A stretch of 64,000 nucleotides of DNA from Thalassomonas haliotis (lineage in GTDB: Bacteria; Pseudomonadota; Gammaproteobacteria; Enterobacterales; Alteromonadaceae): the NCBI RefSeq assembly GCF_028657945.1, contig NZ_CP059693.1, forward strand, positions 5,394,001 through 5,458,000, in the 5' to 3' direction. A program made the translations under genes and the position numbers. Position 1 is the stretch's first letter, and each line of letters opens with the position of its first letter. Below are positions 45,021 to 54,429 of this stretch, piece after piece. The notes below the pieces were generated by a model. That model saw only the letters and a program-made list of their open reading frames with translations. It made no database searches and had not been told where the DNA came from.

Positions 45021-45440
45021 ATGTGGTTTCAGACAGAAATAACCCTGGCAGCCAGGGAGCGGGGTTTTCACCTTATCACCGGGGAAGTTGAGCAGAGTTT
45101 GCCCCGGTTAGCCAAGATAAAATGCGGCTTGCTGCATCTATTTATTAAGCACTCTTCCGCTTCCTTGACCATTAATGAAAATGCCGACCCTACGGTGAGA
45201 TCAGATATGGAGCAGCACTTTAACCGCTTTGTGCCTGCCGACGCCCCCTATTACCAACATATTTATGAAGGCAGCGACGATATGCCCGCCCATATCAAGG
45301 CCAGTACTTTAGGCAATAACCTCACCATCCCCATTCACAGGGGCCAGCTCAATATGGGTATCTGGCAGGGCATTTACCTTGGCGAGCACAGGGATCACGG
45401 CGGCCAGCGCACTCTAGTGGCAACGCTCCAGGGAGAATAG
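45021..45440 (+). CDS. yjbQ: YjbQ family protein (UPF0047)
   Basis: This 139-residue protein matches the compact YjbQ fold: GLLHLFIKHSSASLTINENADPTV read in parts, then GSDDMPAHIKASTLGNNLTIPI and GIYLGEHRDHGG. The conserved His and Glu residues form the putative metal site. Relatives have weak thiamine-phosphate synthase activity when over-produced; the natural role is not settled. AGGAGCAG precedes the start. Single gene. Confidence 0.93.
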   Translation: MWFQTEITLAARERGFHLITGEVEQSLPRLAKIKCGLLHLFIKHSSASLTINENADPTVRSDMEQHFNRFVPADAPYYQHIYEGSDDMPAHIKASTLGNNLTIPIHRGQLNMGIWQGIYLGEHRDHGGQRTLVATLQGE

Positions 45441-45544
45441 CAGCAGGCTCCGGATAAAAATATGGCACAAAAAGCCCGGGATAAAAAACTACAGGAAAAA
45501 GGCACAGAAAGTGAGATTTTACTGCCTATGCCTTTATATGCCAG

Positions 45545-48235
45545 CTAGTTTTTCAGCTTAATCCGGCCCATCGCCCGCCCCTGCTGAAGAAAAACCAGGC
45601 ATAAGAGGAGCAATAACAGCCGGATATCCACGGCGCCGCCGGGCGACTTTTCACTATTGCCCTCGGCCGGTTTATTGGGCGAGTTTTGCCCGCTGATATC
45701 ATCATTTTTAATACTGATATCAACACTGTGCTGCTCGCCGATATTATCCCCGCTCAAGCGCAACTGAAAGCGGCGGTCATGATCAAGGTTGGCATTATCA
45801 AGGATCTTTATTTCGATTTGCTTTGCGGCTTCGCCATCGGCAAAAACCAGCTCACCGTTATTTTCCTGATAATCTACACCCGCTATCGCCGTGTCGTCGA
45901 CGGTAGCATATTGCACACTCAGCTGCCCGGATAAACTGCCGCTCCGCACCACCTCCAGGGTCAAGACACCGGCATCTTCGGCTATGGTTACGGCTGCGGC
46001 GCTCAGCTGTACACTCGCCCGCGCCGCTATACGCTGGGGAAAATCAAAAAACGCCAGGTAGGCATTAAGTACCGCCCTTCTTTCGTTTTCCGGCAATTTC
46101 GCCAGCAGACAGCTGGCGGCGATGCTTTTATAAACGCCATTATCAAAGCCGATAACACAATCGCCTTCTACCTCCTCGGCAGCAAGATAAGTACCTTTGA
46201 TGCCGAGAAGGGGCAAGGTCTGCCCTATGCTGGGACTGGCCTGGAGGTTATCAAGGAAATCCATTTTGGCAAACTCGGCGCTTATGCCGTCAAGCTCAGT
46301 GTCGACCTTACCCGAGAAGCTTTTAGCATAAAGAGTTTCATGGGGATCATCTGCCAGAGAAATCGCTAATGTATCCAGCAATAAGCCATTGCCGGTATAA
46401 GAAAAAACCGCTTCCCCCTCCACCAGGAGTTTGCCTCCGGCACTGGTGAAATCGGCCAGCCTTTGTTGCTCCTGTCCACTTGCCGGTCGGGAAATCGCCC
46501 TGATTTCCCCGTCGCCGTCTAAATCCGACTCATGAAAAGATCCGAAATTGACCATAACCAGGTTAAAATTATCCGGCGACAAAGGAGGAATAAAATCACT
46601 GCCGAGCACCTGAATATCGTTTTGTGTTAGCTGTTGCAGCAGGTCGTCGGGGGCATCGGCAATATCACTGCTCAGGGAAACAACAAGCGCGACCGGCTGC
46701 TCGGGAAGGTGGAGTATCCGGGTAAATTCCGAGCTTGAATAACCCTGAGCGTTAAAGGCCTGAACCTTAAGCTCATGACTGCCTAAAGCGGCGAATGACG
46801 TCTGCCAGCTAAAGGCAAAGGGGGCGCTGGTGTCGCTGGCCAATAACTGATCGCCAAGGTAGAAGTCCACTTTGACGACATCGTCGGCAACCTCGACCTG
46901 GAGCCGGCTGTTTTCTCTGACCAGGGGCTGCGCTTCGATAGTAGCCAGGTTAAAATCGGGCACGCTGTCAACCGGGATTATTTCGCCGCTAAAAACAAAG
47001 TTATCCCCCTGCTTGCGGATATTGCTGATTTTTACGCCCGAGTGCTGGCCGCTATAAAGCCGGCTCTGCGCTTTACTGTCGGGAGAAAATTCATCCCCGA
47101 CCTGAAAAATATCGCCACTGTCAAAAGGTTTTTCCCGCTCTATTTCACCCAGGCCATCAGCCTGTACCAGGCGCACCCGCTTGCGCTCGGTGTCGCGGTT
47201 GTTATATTTCATATAATAATAATTGAATTCTTCCGACAGGCTGGCCTCGATATGCCAGATAAACAATCCAGAGTTGCCCGACAGGCTGGCATCATTGCCC
47301 TGGTTGTCGCGGTTTTCCACCAGAAAATATTCGCTAAAAACCGTGTTTTCATCGGCATCCGACATAATCAGCAAGGCATCGCCGCTGGATGAAGCCGGTG
47401 CCAGGGAAATTTCCTTACTGCCGCTGCCCAGCACCTGAGGTGTGATCCAACCGAGTAAAAATTTGCTTAACGCATTGTGATCGCCATGATCACCTGCCCC
47501 CATAATATCCAGGCCGCCTAAACCTCCGGGCAGGCCGACAGCACGGTTGGTATCGTATAAGTCAGGCAGCCCCAGCGCATGACCAAGTTCATGGATCAGT
47601 GTCGCAGGCTCGAACTCTCCATAGGGGTAAGTAAACGACTCACTGGTGGAGACATAACTGGCAAAGGTTTTACCGTCCAGTTCAAATTCCCGATCTCCCA
47701 GGCTGCCGTAATGAGGATTCCAGTCGAGGCTACCAGTCCCATCGGGACCTGTCCAAATCACCACAAAACTGTCGATAATGCCATTACCGTCCCGGTCGTA
47801 TTGGCTAAAGTCATGGCCAAGTTGATCATAATGCTGCAAGGCCCGTTTAACCTCTTCCGCCTGATCTATATCTTCGCGATCAGCATCTACCTTATACCAG
47901 CCCAAAACATCACCGACAATGTCCAATTTGCCGAAAGAAGAGCGGCGATAAAAATTACTGACACTGTCAAACGGATAATTGTCACTCTTGCCTTCACCAA
48001 AAATATCCCGGGTCATTTTCTCTACGTTATCCCGGGCAAGGTGCTCATAGTTGTTAAATTCCATCAGGAGGACGAAAATTTTCTGCTCGCCTATGCTGGG
48101 CAGACCGGTAGGTGCACTTAACCAGGTAATAGGTATATCGGGATCGCCCTGGCCGTTATCCGGCAGTTGAACCTCGAAAGCTTGTGTCAACGTACAAAAT
48201 AATAAGATAGCCGCACACAGAAACAGCTTGTGCAT
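45545..48235 (-). CDS. Secreted M6-family metalloprotease with Calx-beta domain
   Basis: The ATG at 48235 (896 residues) has AAAGGA 8 nt upstream and opens a good signal peptide (KLFLCAAILLFCTLTQA). The M6 catalytic domain holds HELGHALGLPDLYD (about residues 217-230), the zinc-binding HExxHxxGxxD. Middle domains include a Big-like fold (VEVADDVVKVDFYLGD) and a ThuA/GATase-like segment. A Calx-beta repeat follows (TVDDTAIAGVDYQENNGELVF, then KILDNANLDHDRRF). The C terminus (SPGGAVDIRLLLLLLCLVFL then RAMGR) looks like a GlyGly-CTERM sorting tail handled by rhombosortase. It is probably surface-released. Confidence 0.88.
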   Translation of the reverse strand: MHKLFLCAAILLFCTLTQAFEVQLPDNGQGDPDIPITWLSAPTGLPSIGEQKIFVLLMEFNNYEHLARDNVEKMTRDIFGEGKSDNYPFDSVSNFYRRSSFGKLDIVGDVLGWYKVDADREDIDQAEEVKRALQHYDQLGHDFSQYDRDGNGIIDSFVVIWTGPDGTGSLDWNPHYGSLGDREFELDGKTFASYVSTSESFTYPYGEFEPATLIHELGHALGLPDLYDTNRAVGLPGGLGGLDIMGAGDHGDHNALSKFLLGWITPQVLGSGSKEISLAPASSSGDALLIMSDADENTVFSEYFLVENRDNQGNDASLSGNSGLFIWHIEASLSEEFNYYYMKYNNRDTERKRVRLVQADGLGEIEREKPFDSGDIFQVGDEFSPDSKAQSRLYSGQHSGVKISNIRKQGDNFVFSGEIIPVDSVPDFNLATIEAQPLVRENSRLQVEVADDVVKVDFYLGDQLLASDTSAPFAFSWQTSFAALGSHELKVQAFNAQGYSSSEFTRILHLPEQPVALVVSLSSDIADAPDDLLQQLTQNDIQVLGSDFIPPLSPDNFNLVMVNFGSFHESDLDGDGEIRAISRPASGQEQQRLADFTSAGGKLLVEGEAVFSYTGNGLLLDTLAISLADDPHETLYAKSFSGKVDTELDGISAEFAKMDFLDNLQASPSIGQTLPLLGIKGTYLAAEEVEGDCVIGFDNGVYKSIAASCLLAKLPENERRAVLNAYLAFFDFPQRIAARASVQLSAAAVTIAEDAGVLTLEVVRSGSLSGQLSVQYATVDDTAIAGVDYQENNGELVFADGEAAKQIEIKILDNANLDHDRRFQLRLSGDNIGEQHSVDISIKNDDISGQNSPNKPAEGNSEKSPGGAVDIRLLLLLLCLVFLQQGRAMGRIKLKN

Positions 48236-48427
48236 ATCAAAATCCTTTTTAGTCAATTACTTGGAATAGGTGATAATATACTGAAAATGCTGGCATTTAT
48301 CAAACAATCTAAAAGACAATAAAGTTACCGCTGATATTTAAGCTAAGCTGAATAAAACATTGCCCCCCAGGACAGAAAGCTCAGGAAGCTTTGCCTTACG
48401 ATATATTGCCAGGGCTTATAGAGGCTC

Positions 48428-49513
48428 TTATATCACTTCTATCTGCACCCGGCGGGTTATGTTACATAAGAGCTCATAAGGAATAGTGGTAGCATAAAGG
48501 GCAACTTCTTCTACCGGCAAACCTTGCCCCCACAAGATCGCCAAATCTCCAACCTGATCGCCGGAATTTTTACCGAGATCAACCGTGATCATATCCATAG
48601 ACACCCGCCCGACAAGCGGCACACGGCGGCCGTTCACCAGGACCGGAGTACCGTTACCGGCGTGACGGGGATAACCGTCGCCATAACCTATGGCGATCAC
48701 CCCGATAATGGTATCTTCTGGGCTGCTCCAGGCGCCGCCATAACCCACGGCCTCCCCCGCTTTAAGCGGACGCACCGCTATCAGGCTCGACTGCAAAGTC
48801 ATCACAGGTTTAATCCCCAGGCTTTGCGCACTTTGCTCCGGCGCCGCCATCGGCGATACCCCGTATAAAATCAGTCCGGGACGGATCCAGTCATAGCGGG
48901 TTTGCGGCCAGGCATAACAGCCGGCAGAGTTGGCCAGCGATTTTTCATTGTCATAAGCAGAGGTCAATTGTTCAAATAACGCCAGTTGAGTATTGGTGGC
49001 GGGATTCTCTGGTTCATCGGCGCAGCCTAAATGGCTCATCAGCACGATATCTGCTTCAACATTATCACTTGCCGACAGTGTTTGATAAAAGTCATCAAAT
49101 TCTTCCGGACTGATCCCTAACCTGTGCATGCCGGTGTCTATTTTCAGCCAGACTTTTAGCGGCTTTTCCAGCTCAGCTTCGGTGATCGCCGTCAGTTGCT
49201 GACGGTTATGGATAATGGTTTGCAGATTATTGACCGCTAAAACAGGCAAGTCCTGTTCGGCAAAAAAGCCTTCCAGTAAAACAATAGGTTTGATAACTCC
49301 GGCGGCGCGCAGCGCCAGTGCCTCATCCAGGCGGGCAACACCAAAAGCGTCTGCCTGCGGTAACGCCTGGGCAATGCGCTCTAAGCCGTGGCCGTAACCA
49401 TTGGCTTTAAGCACAGCCAATACTTTGGCCTTGGGAGCAAAAGCTTTTACCCGGTTGAAATTATCCACCAGGGCCTGGCGATCGATCAACGCCGTTGCTG
49501 TTGTGAATGCCAC
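48428..49513 (-). CDS. alr: Alanine racemase
   Basis: This 361-residue PLP enzyme has the Schiff-base lysine Lys36 in AVLKANGYGHG and the catalytic tyrosine region IGYGDGYPRH. RVSMDMITVDL is a further family signature. It makes D-alanine for peptidoglycan. It lies 11 nt downstream of dnaB, the conserved dnaB-alr order of many gammaproteobacteria, and is likely co-transcribed with it. Confidence 0.97.
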   Translation of the reverse strand: MAFTTATALIDRQALVDNFNRVKAFAPKAKVLAVLKANGYGHGLERIAQALPQADAFGVARLDEALALRAAGVIKPIVLLEGFFAEQDLPVLAVNNLQTIIHNRQQLTAITEAELEKPLKVWLKIDTGMHRLGISPEEFDDFYQTLSASDNVEADIVLMSHLGCADEPENPATNTQLALFEQLTSAYDNEKSLANSAGCYAWPQTRYDWIRPGLILYGVSPMAAPEQSAQSLGIKPVMTLQSSLIAVRPLKAGEAVGYGGAWSSPEDTIIGVIAIGYGDGYPRHAGNGTPVLVNGRRVPLVGRVSMDMITVDLGKNSGDQVGDLAILWGQGLPVEEVALYATTIPYELLCNITRRVQIEVI

Positions 49514-49524
49514 AGGAATAAACC

Positions 49525-50943
49525 TTAATCTTCTTCTAAGACATGCGGACCGGCATAATTGTCAAAGCGGGAGAACTGCCCCTGGAAGGTCAGCGGTACC
49601 CGGCCTATCGGGCCGTTACGCTGTTTACCGATAATGATCTCCGCCATGCCTTTAAATTCCGAGTCGTCGTGGTAAACCTCATCACGGTAGATAAACATGA
49701 TCAAATCGGCATCCTGCTCGATCGCACCCGATTCACGCAAATCCGAGTTTACCGGGCGTTTATCGGCCCTTTGTTCCAAACTACGGTTTAGCTGCGACAG
49801 GGCGATAACCGGTACTTCCAGCTCTTTAGCCAGCGCTTTTAGTGAACGGGAGATTTCCGAGATTTCCAGGGTACGGTTGTCCGAGAGCGCCGGTACCCGC
49901 ATCAGCTGCAGGTAGTCTATCATGATCATACTTAAACCGCCGTGATCCCTGGCAATACGCCGGGCGCGGGAGCGGACATCGGTCGGGGTAAGACCGGCGG
50001 CATCATCAATATACATCTTGCCTTGTTCCATCATCAACCCCATGGTTGATGATAACCGCGCCCAATCTTCATCATCGAGCTGACCGGTACGGATTTTTGT
50101 CTGATCGATGCGGCCAAGGGAGGCCAGCATCCTCATCATCAGCTGCTCTGAAGGCATCTCCAGACTGAAAATAAGCGCAGGTTTGTCTTCCATCATGGCG
50201 GCATTTTCCGCCAAGTTCATGGCAAAGGTGGTTTTACCCATGGATGGACGGGCGGCAACTATGATCAGATCCGAGGGCTGCATCCCGGCGGTCATTTTAT
50301 CCAGGTCGGCAAAACCGGTGGAAACCCCGGTAACACCGTCATGGGGCTGCTGGTATAGCTTTTCGATGCGGTCTACGGTTTTTTCCAATACCGAGGTGAT
50401 ATTTTCCGGGCCTTCGGATTTATTGGCCCTTTGCTCGGCAATTTTAAAAACTTTGGTTTCGGCAAAATCGAGCAAATCGGCACTGGTGCGTCCCTGGGTA
50501 TCATAACCGGCTTCGGCAATTTCATTGGCGACACTGATCATTTCCCGGGTGACCGCCCGCTCACGGACAATTTCCGCATAAGCGGTAATGTTGGCGGCAC
50601 TCGGGGTATTTTTCATCATTTCGGCGAGATAAACAAAACCGCCGGCGTCTTCAAGTTTTTGATCGTTTTCCAGCGATTCCGACAAGGTGATCAGATCCAC
50701 AGGTTCGCCTAATTCAATCAAGGCGCCGATAGATTCAAAGATCACCCGGTGTGCCCGGCTATAAAAATCCGCAGCCACGACCCTTTCACTGACCCGATCC
50801 CAGGTCTCGTTATCCAGCAGCAGGCCGCCGATCACAGATTGTTCGGCTTCGAGCGAATGCGGCGGCACTTTTAAGGCGTCAACCTGCTGGTCACGGTTAA
50901 AATCTTTGTTTTTTGTAAATTTAGGTGGCTTGCGCTCGGCCAT
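49525..50943 (-). CDS. dnaB: Replicative DNA helicase
   Basis: This 472-residue protein has the N-terminal primase-interacting domain (PPHSLEAEQSVIGGLLLDN) and a RecA-like motor with Walker A ARPSMGKTTFAMN, Walker B MIMIDYLQLM and the arginine-finger region KQRNGPIGRVPLTF. It has no intein or insertion, and normal length. It unwinds DNA at the fork. alr follows in the same operon. Confidence 0.97.
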   Translation of the reverse strand: MAERKPPKFTKNKDFNRDQQVDALKVPPHSLEAEQSVIGGLLLDNETWDRVSERVVAADFYSRAHRVIFESIGALIELGEPVDLITLSESLENDQKLEDAGGFVYLAEMMKNTPSAANITAYAEIVRERAVTREMISVANEIAEAGYDTQGRTSADLLDFAETKVFKIAEQRANKSEGPENITSVLEKTVDRIEKLYQQPHDGVTGVSTGFADLDKMTAGMQPSDLIIVAARPSMGKTTFAMNLAENAAMMEDKPALIFSLEMPSEQLMMRMLASLGRIDQTKIRTGQLDDEDWARLSSTMGLMMEQGKMYIDDAAGLTPTDVRSRARRIARDHGGLSMIMIDYLQLMRVPALSDNRTLEISEISRSLKALAKELEVPVIALSQLNRSLEQRADKRPVNSDLRESGAIEQDADLIMFIYRDEVYHDDSEFKGMAEIIIGKQRNGPIGRVPLTFQGQFSRFDNYAGPHVLEED

Positions 50944-51120
50944 GAATAACTACCTTGACGATTTTGCTGATAGCCTGGATATAAGGACAAATATCACAGT
51001 CATTGTATAAGAGCGCTAATGTAGCAGATTATGCCGCCAAGAAGAATATCAAAACGTAAAGAAAGGGATTAAAAATGCGCCCTCGCGGCTATCTAAAGAA
51101 ATCGAAGCGCAAATGCAAAC

Positions 51121-51143
51121 CCGAGCTGAAGCTAGCTGCTCGG
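51121..51143. terminator. Hairpin between dnaB and the DUF4097 gene
   Basis: CCGAGC ... GCTCGG with an inner AGCT pairing lies in the 252-nt gap after the DUF4097 stop. The U-tract is weak. Confidence 0.4.
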
Positions 51144-51195
51144 CCCGCCAAGCTTCACCCGGAATATTAACATCCCGGGCATACCTGTCTACACC

Positions 51196-52143
51196 TTAGC
51201 GGCTGCTAACCTTGATATTGCCGCTAACGGTATTGCCCCTGACCGAACCGTTACCATTGCCGGTAACAAAGTCTAATTTTGAATTCGGGCCATATTTAGC
51301 TTCTATCGCTTTGTCTGAGGTGAGTTTATTAACTAAGTCCCCCCCGGCACTGGCCCGCAGGCGGAAACTGGCCTGAACATCAGACGGAAACGTTAGCGCC
51401 ATATCGCCGCTGACACTGCTCAGTTTCACCAAGCCGCTGTCATTTAACTTCAGCTGGCCCTCAACATCTCCGCTAACTGTGGATATGGCCAACTCATCCA
51501 CCTGTGTCAGATTAAGTTCGACTTGCCCCGAAACACTTTTGACATGTATTTCACTGGCGCCGGACTGGCTGTTAATATCACCACTGACCGCTTTTAACTG
51601 CAGGCGGCCACTCGATGCCCTGTCATGAATATCGCCGCTGACGGTAGACAACTGTACCTTGCCCGATAGCCTGCTGACATTAATGTGCCCGCTGACGGTT
51701 AACAGTTCCACATGATTGCTGAGGTTTTTCCCTTTAAGGTCGCCGCTCACCGTTTTCACTTCGACATTACGGGTTAAATCCGCCAGGGTAACATCGCTGG
51801 AAACGCCGCCAAAGTCTACCCGGGCATTTTTAGGGACAAATATCGTCAGATCTGAGCCTTGCTCATTCCAGCGATTATTGCTGTTATGCGGCATCATCAC
51901 TTTTATTGCAATTAAAGAGCCCTTTTGCTCAAAGGTGAAACCTTCCGCATTATCGTCCAGCTCCCCTTTAACCCAGACCTGGTTTTTATCCCAGCCGGTA
52001 ATGCTAACTTCCCCGTTCGGACTTTCGATGCTGATATTGCTGTCCCCGGAGGCGGGCAAGACCTTATCTATTTTTTCCCCGGCCAAGGCCGGCACAGCCA
52101 AACTGGTCAGTAAAACCGGTAAAATGTATTGAAAAACCTTCAT
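51196..52143 (-). CDS. DUF4097-type beta-repeat exported protein
   Basis: The ATG at 52143 (315 residues) follows AAAGAGGT. A signal peptide (VFQYILPVLLTSLAVPALA) precedes ~12 short beta units repeating about every 19-20 residues with the key triplet V-S-G (TVSGD, AVSGD, SVSGD), i.e. a right-handed beta-helix-like stack. The DUF4097 family is often called a putative adhesin. It follows the ECF sigma and its partner at a ~90-nt gap and is probably part of the same response. Confidence 0.85.
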   Translation of the reverse strand: MKVFQYILPVLLTSLAVPALAGEKIDKVLPASGDSNISIESPNGEVSITGWDKNQVWVKGELDDNAEGFTFEQKGSLIAIKVMMPHNSNNRWNEQGSDLTIFVPKNARVDFGGVSSDVTLADLTRNVEVKTVSGDLKGKNLSNHVELLTVSGHINVSRLSGKVQLSTVSGDIHDRASSGRLQLKAVSGDINSQSGASEIHVKSVSGQVELNLTQVDELAISTVSGDVEGQLKLNDSGLVKLSSVSGDMALTFPSDVQASFRLRASAGGDLVNKLTSDKAIEAKYGPNSKLDFVTGNGNGSVRGNTVSGNIKVSSR

Positions 52144-52236
52144 ATTAACCTCTTTCCGGCAAGTCTGAGCCGCCGGTAACATTACTTTGCTAAAACTCTT
52201 TACTTACAAAACACTAAAACGACATCAAAAAACAGG

Positions 52237-52812
52237 CTAAATCGATTGCCACTGCGGGCTGTATAACTGTTCGATTAAATCCAGCTCCTGCTGCTGGGTC
52301 CAGCGCAATAAACTTAATAAATCGGCATTGTTGGGATCTTCTGCCAGGGCTTTATCTATCGATGCCCTTGCCGCCGCCAGCTGGTTGAGCTGATTTTGCA
52401 TCTCAGGCGGTAACTCGCTTATTTTCGGCTGGCCGAAACTCACCAACATGGTCTTTTTTTGCAATTCAAAATCTTGCTGCATCGCCGCCACTAAATTTAA
52501 CGGGCCTGGCTGGTCCTGCTGCGGTGCTAAATTCATCCAGGTCAGTAATACCGCGGCAATCACAGAGGCGGCCCAGGCCAGTGGCATTTTCATTTTATTG
52601 CCTTTAGCCTCGGCGGATGATTCATACCCGCTTGTCTGCTGCGAAAAAACCTGCTGCGAAAGTGGCGGCTGCGGCTTTTGTTGCGGCAGCTGCACCAGCG
52701 CCCGCTCGATACCCGGCCATAAATCGCGCTCCGGCGACATTTCATCAGGCAGCTGGTCTATCCGGGCCTGCAATGCCTGATCCGATAATGGTTTGTTCAT
52801 CTCGTTACTCAT
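52237..52812 (-). CDS. Probable anti-sigma partner, single-span membrane protein
   Basis: The ATG at 52812 overlaps the sigma-factor stop (ATGA), giving 191 residues. The N-terminal ~80 residues are soluble and polar (DQALQARIDQLPDEMSPERDLWPGIE, read in parts); one membrane helix follows (AWAASVIAAVLLTWMNLA); the rest (LAAARASIDKALAEDPNNADLLSLL) is helical and periplasmic. This is the layout of anti-sigma factors, but the zinc-type HxxxCxxC motif is absent. Overlap with the ECF gene supports the role. Confidence 0.75.
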   Translation of the reverse strand: MSNEMNKPLSDQALQARIDQLPDEMSPERDLWPGIERALVQLPQQKPQPPLSQQVFSQQTSGYESSAEAKGNKMKMPLAWAASVIAAVLLTWMNLAPQQDQPGPLNLVAAMQQDFELQKKTMLVSFGQPKISELPPEMQNQLNQLAAARASIDKALAEDPNNADLLSLLRWTQQQELDLIEQLYSPQWQSI

Positions 52813-53366
52813 TCTTGCACCCACTCTTTTAACAAACTTCTTGCCCTGTGATATTGCGCTTTACTCGAACCCACCGCCATATTGAGCATTTTGGCAATTT
52901 CTTCATGCCGGTAACCTTCAACGGCAAATAAAACAAACACCAACCGGGCCCGCTCAGGCAATTTCATTATTTGTTTATCCAGCTCCGGCAGCTCCACCAT
53001 TTCGACGCTGTCTTCCGCCTGCGGATGATCTTCGAGACTAAAAACCCGCTGCAGCCAGTTTTTCTGCTTTCTCAAATGCGCCAGCACTATATTGGTGGCA
53101 ACACTGTGCAGCCAGGTGGTGAACTTACTTTCACCGCGAAAATTGGCAATTTTTTGCCATAACTGCACAAAAACTTCCTGGCAAACGTCTTCGGCGCTGT
53201 TTTTATCCGCCAGCATACGCCAGCACAACGCATAAACCCTGCGATGATGCTGCTGATATAAATGATGAAATGCCTGCTGATCCCCCTGCTGGGCAGCCTT
53301 AATCCACTGCTGCTCCTGATCGGCAAGAAAAACCTTTTGCGCATCAATTATTGTTGAATTGTCCAA
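52809..53366 (-). CDS. ECF-family RNA polymerase sigma factor
   Basis: This 185-residue protein has sigma region 2 (FHHLYQQHHRRVYALCWRML, then NSAEDVCQEVFVQLWQKIANF, then KFTTWLHSVATNIVLAHLRK) and region 4 (LPERARLVFVLFAVEGYRHEEIAKMLNMAVGSSKAQYHRARSLL, read in parts). It directs envelope-response transcription in known relatives. It is translationally coupled to the putative anti-sigma and followed by the DUF4097 gene. Confidence 0.95.
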   Translation of the reverse strand: MDNSTIIDAQKVFLADQEQQWIKAAQQGDQQAFHHLYQQHHRRVYALCWRMLADKNSAEDVCQEVFVQLWQKIANFRGESKFTTWLHSVATNIVLAHLRKQKNWLQRVFSLEDHPQAEDSVEMVELPELDKQIMKLPERARLVFVLFAVEGYRHEEIAKMLNMAVGSSKAQYHRARSLLKEWVQE

Positions 53367-53848
53367 TCAGCCTGCTCTCGTATTAACCAAATATGTCGTG
53401 TTAAAAGATTAGATGCAGTATGCAGGAAAAGGGTTTAAAGGAAAGAATAATTTTTTAATTTTTATTTGTTTTCAAGGAAATAAAAAGATACTTGAACAGC
53501 TAACGATAAAAATAATGTTGACGGGAATAATGAAAGTATCGAAAAGGCCTTGTTTCCCGCTAACGCAAAAAAACAGTCGATGAAAGGTTTGCCTGATTGC
53601 CGACAGCCGGGAACAAAAAATGGCAGAGAAAAATGACCAGATAAGGGTGGCAGGTATGGGGATTGAAGAAAAAGAAGGTACAGCTTTCCTAATAAGTCTT
53701 TGTAATGCTGTGTAATGTCATCGGGATTAGTGCCTATGTTAGATTAATGCCGAGTTATTTTTAACAACAAAAAATCAAAGGCGCTATCGGCCGGAGCAAG
53801 CAGGTTATGAGCGTTTTCATTATCAAAAATAATAATAAGGAAAAGTGA
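53367..53848. other. Divergent intergenic region, sigma factor / lipoprotein
   Basis: These 482 nt are A/T- and purine-rich (runs of AAAAA and GGAAAG). No ORF with a ribosome site and no clear hairpin or promoter could be assigned. Confidence 0.5.
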
Positions 53849-54301
53849 ATGAAGAAGTACATTTTCTTGAGTATTGCCTTACTGTCAGCCTGTTCTGTAA
53901 ATTATGAAGCCCCGCTGACGATAGAGCCGGTAGTTAAAGCCGACCATAACCAATCAGTAAAAAACATCCTTAAAAATGCCAAAAGAACCCTTTTAATGGA
54001 TGGCTACCAGATCCAAACCTTTGATGACGAAGCCGGTATAATTTCCACCTCATTAAAAAATAAAAAACTGACGCCGATGGAAGCCGATTGCGGACAAACC
54101 ATGGGGCTTGATTACCTGAAAGATAACCGCACCAAAACCGAACTGGCCCTGAACATTATCGTCACGGAAAAAGAAATTACCGTGAAATCCAACATCCACG
54201 GTGAATACAAGCCGGGCAGTGTCGATCAGGATATGACTTTAACCTGTATTTCCAAAGGCGTAGTGGAAAACAAACTGCTGAAACAGTTGATCACGGGTTA
54301 A
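53849..54301 (+). CDS. Small hypothetical lipoprotein
   Basis: This 150-residue protein has a lipobox LLSAC (Cys15) after MKKYIFLSIA and a compact mixed alpha/beta body (SVKNILKNAKRTLLMDGYQIQTFDDEAGIIST). Two further cysteines (in EADCGQT and LTCIS) may pair. AATAAGGA precedes the ATG. I do not recognise the family. It borders the contractile-tail cluster but is convergent with gene D and has no evident link with it. Confidence 0.75.
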   Translation: MKKYIFLSIALLSACSVNYEAPLTIEPVVKADHNQSVKNILKNAKRTLLMDGYQIQTFDDEAGIISTSLKNKKLTPMEADCGQTMGLDYLKDNRTKTELALNIIVTEKEITVKSNIHGEYKPGSVDQDMTLTCISKGVVENKLLKQLITG

Positions 54302-54429
54302 TCAGATAAACGGATAATGTTGCTATTGAAACTAGCCTCTTGCTAGCGGCATGGACGCCATACCTTTTTTAGCAACCAAGCAGCAAACTTTTCTGGAAGA
54401 CTTGCTGGTTTAGGAACCAGCCAGCAGCG

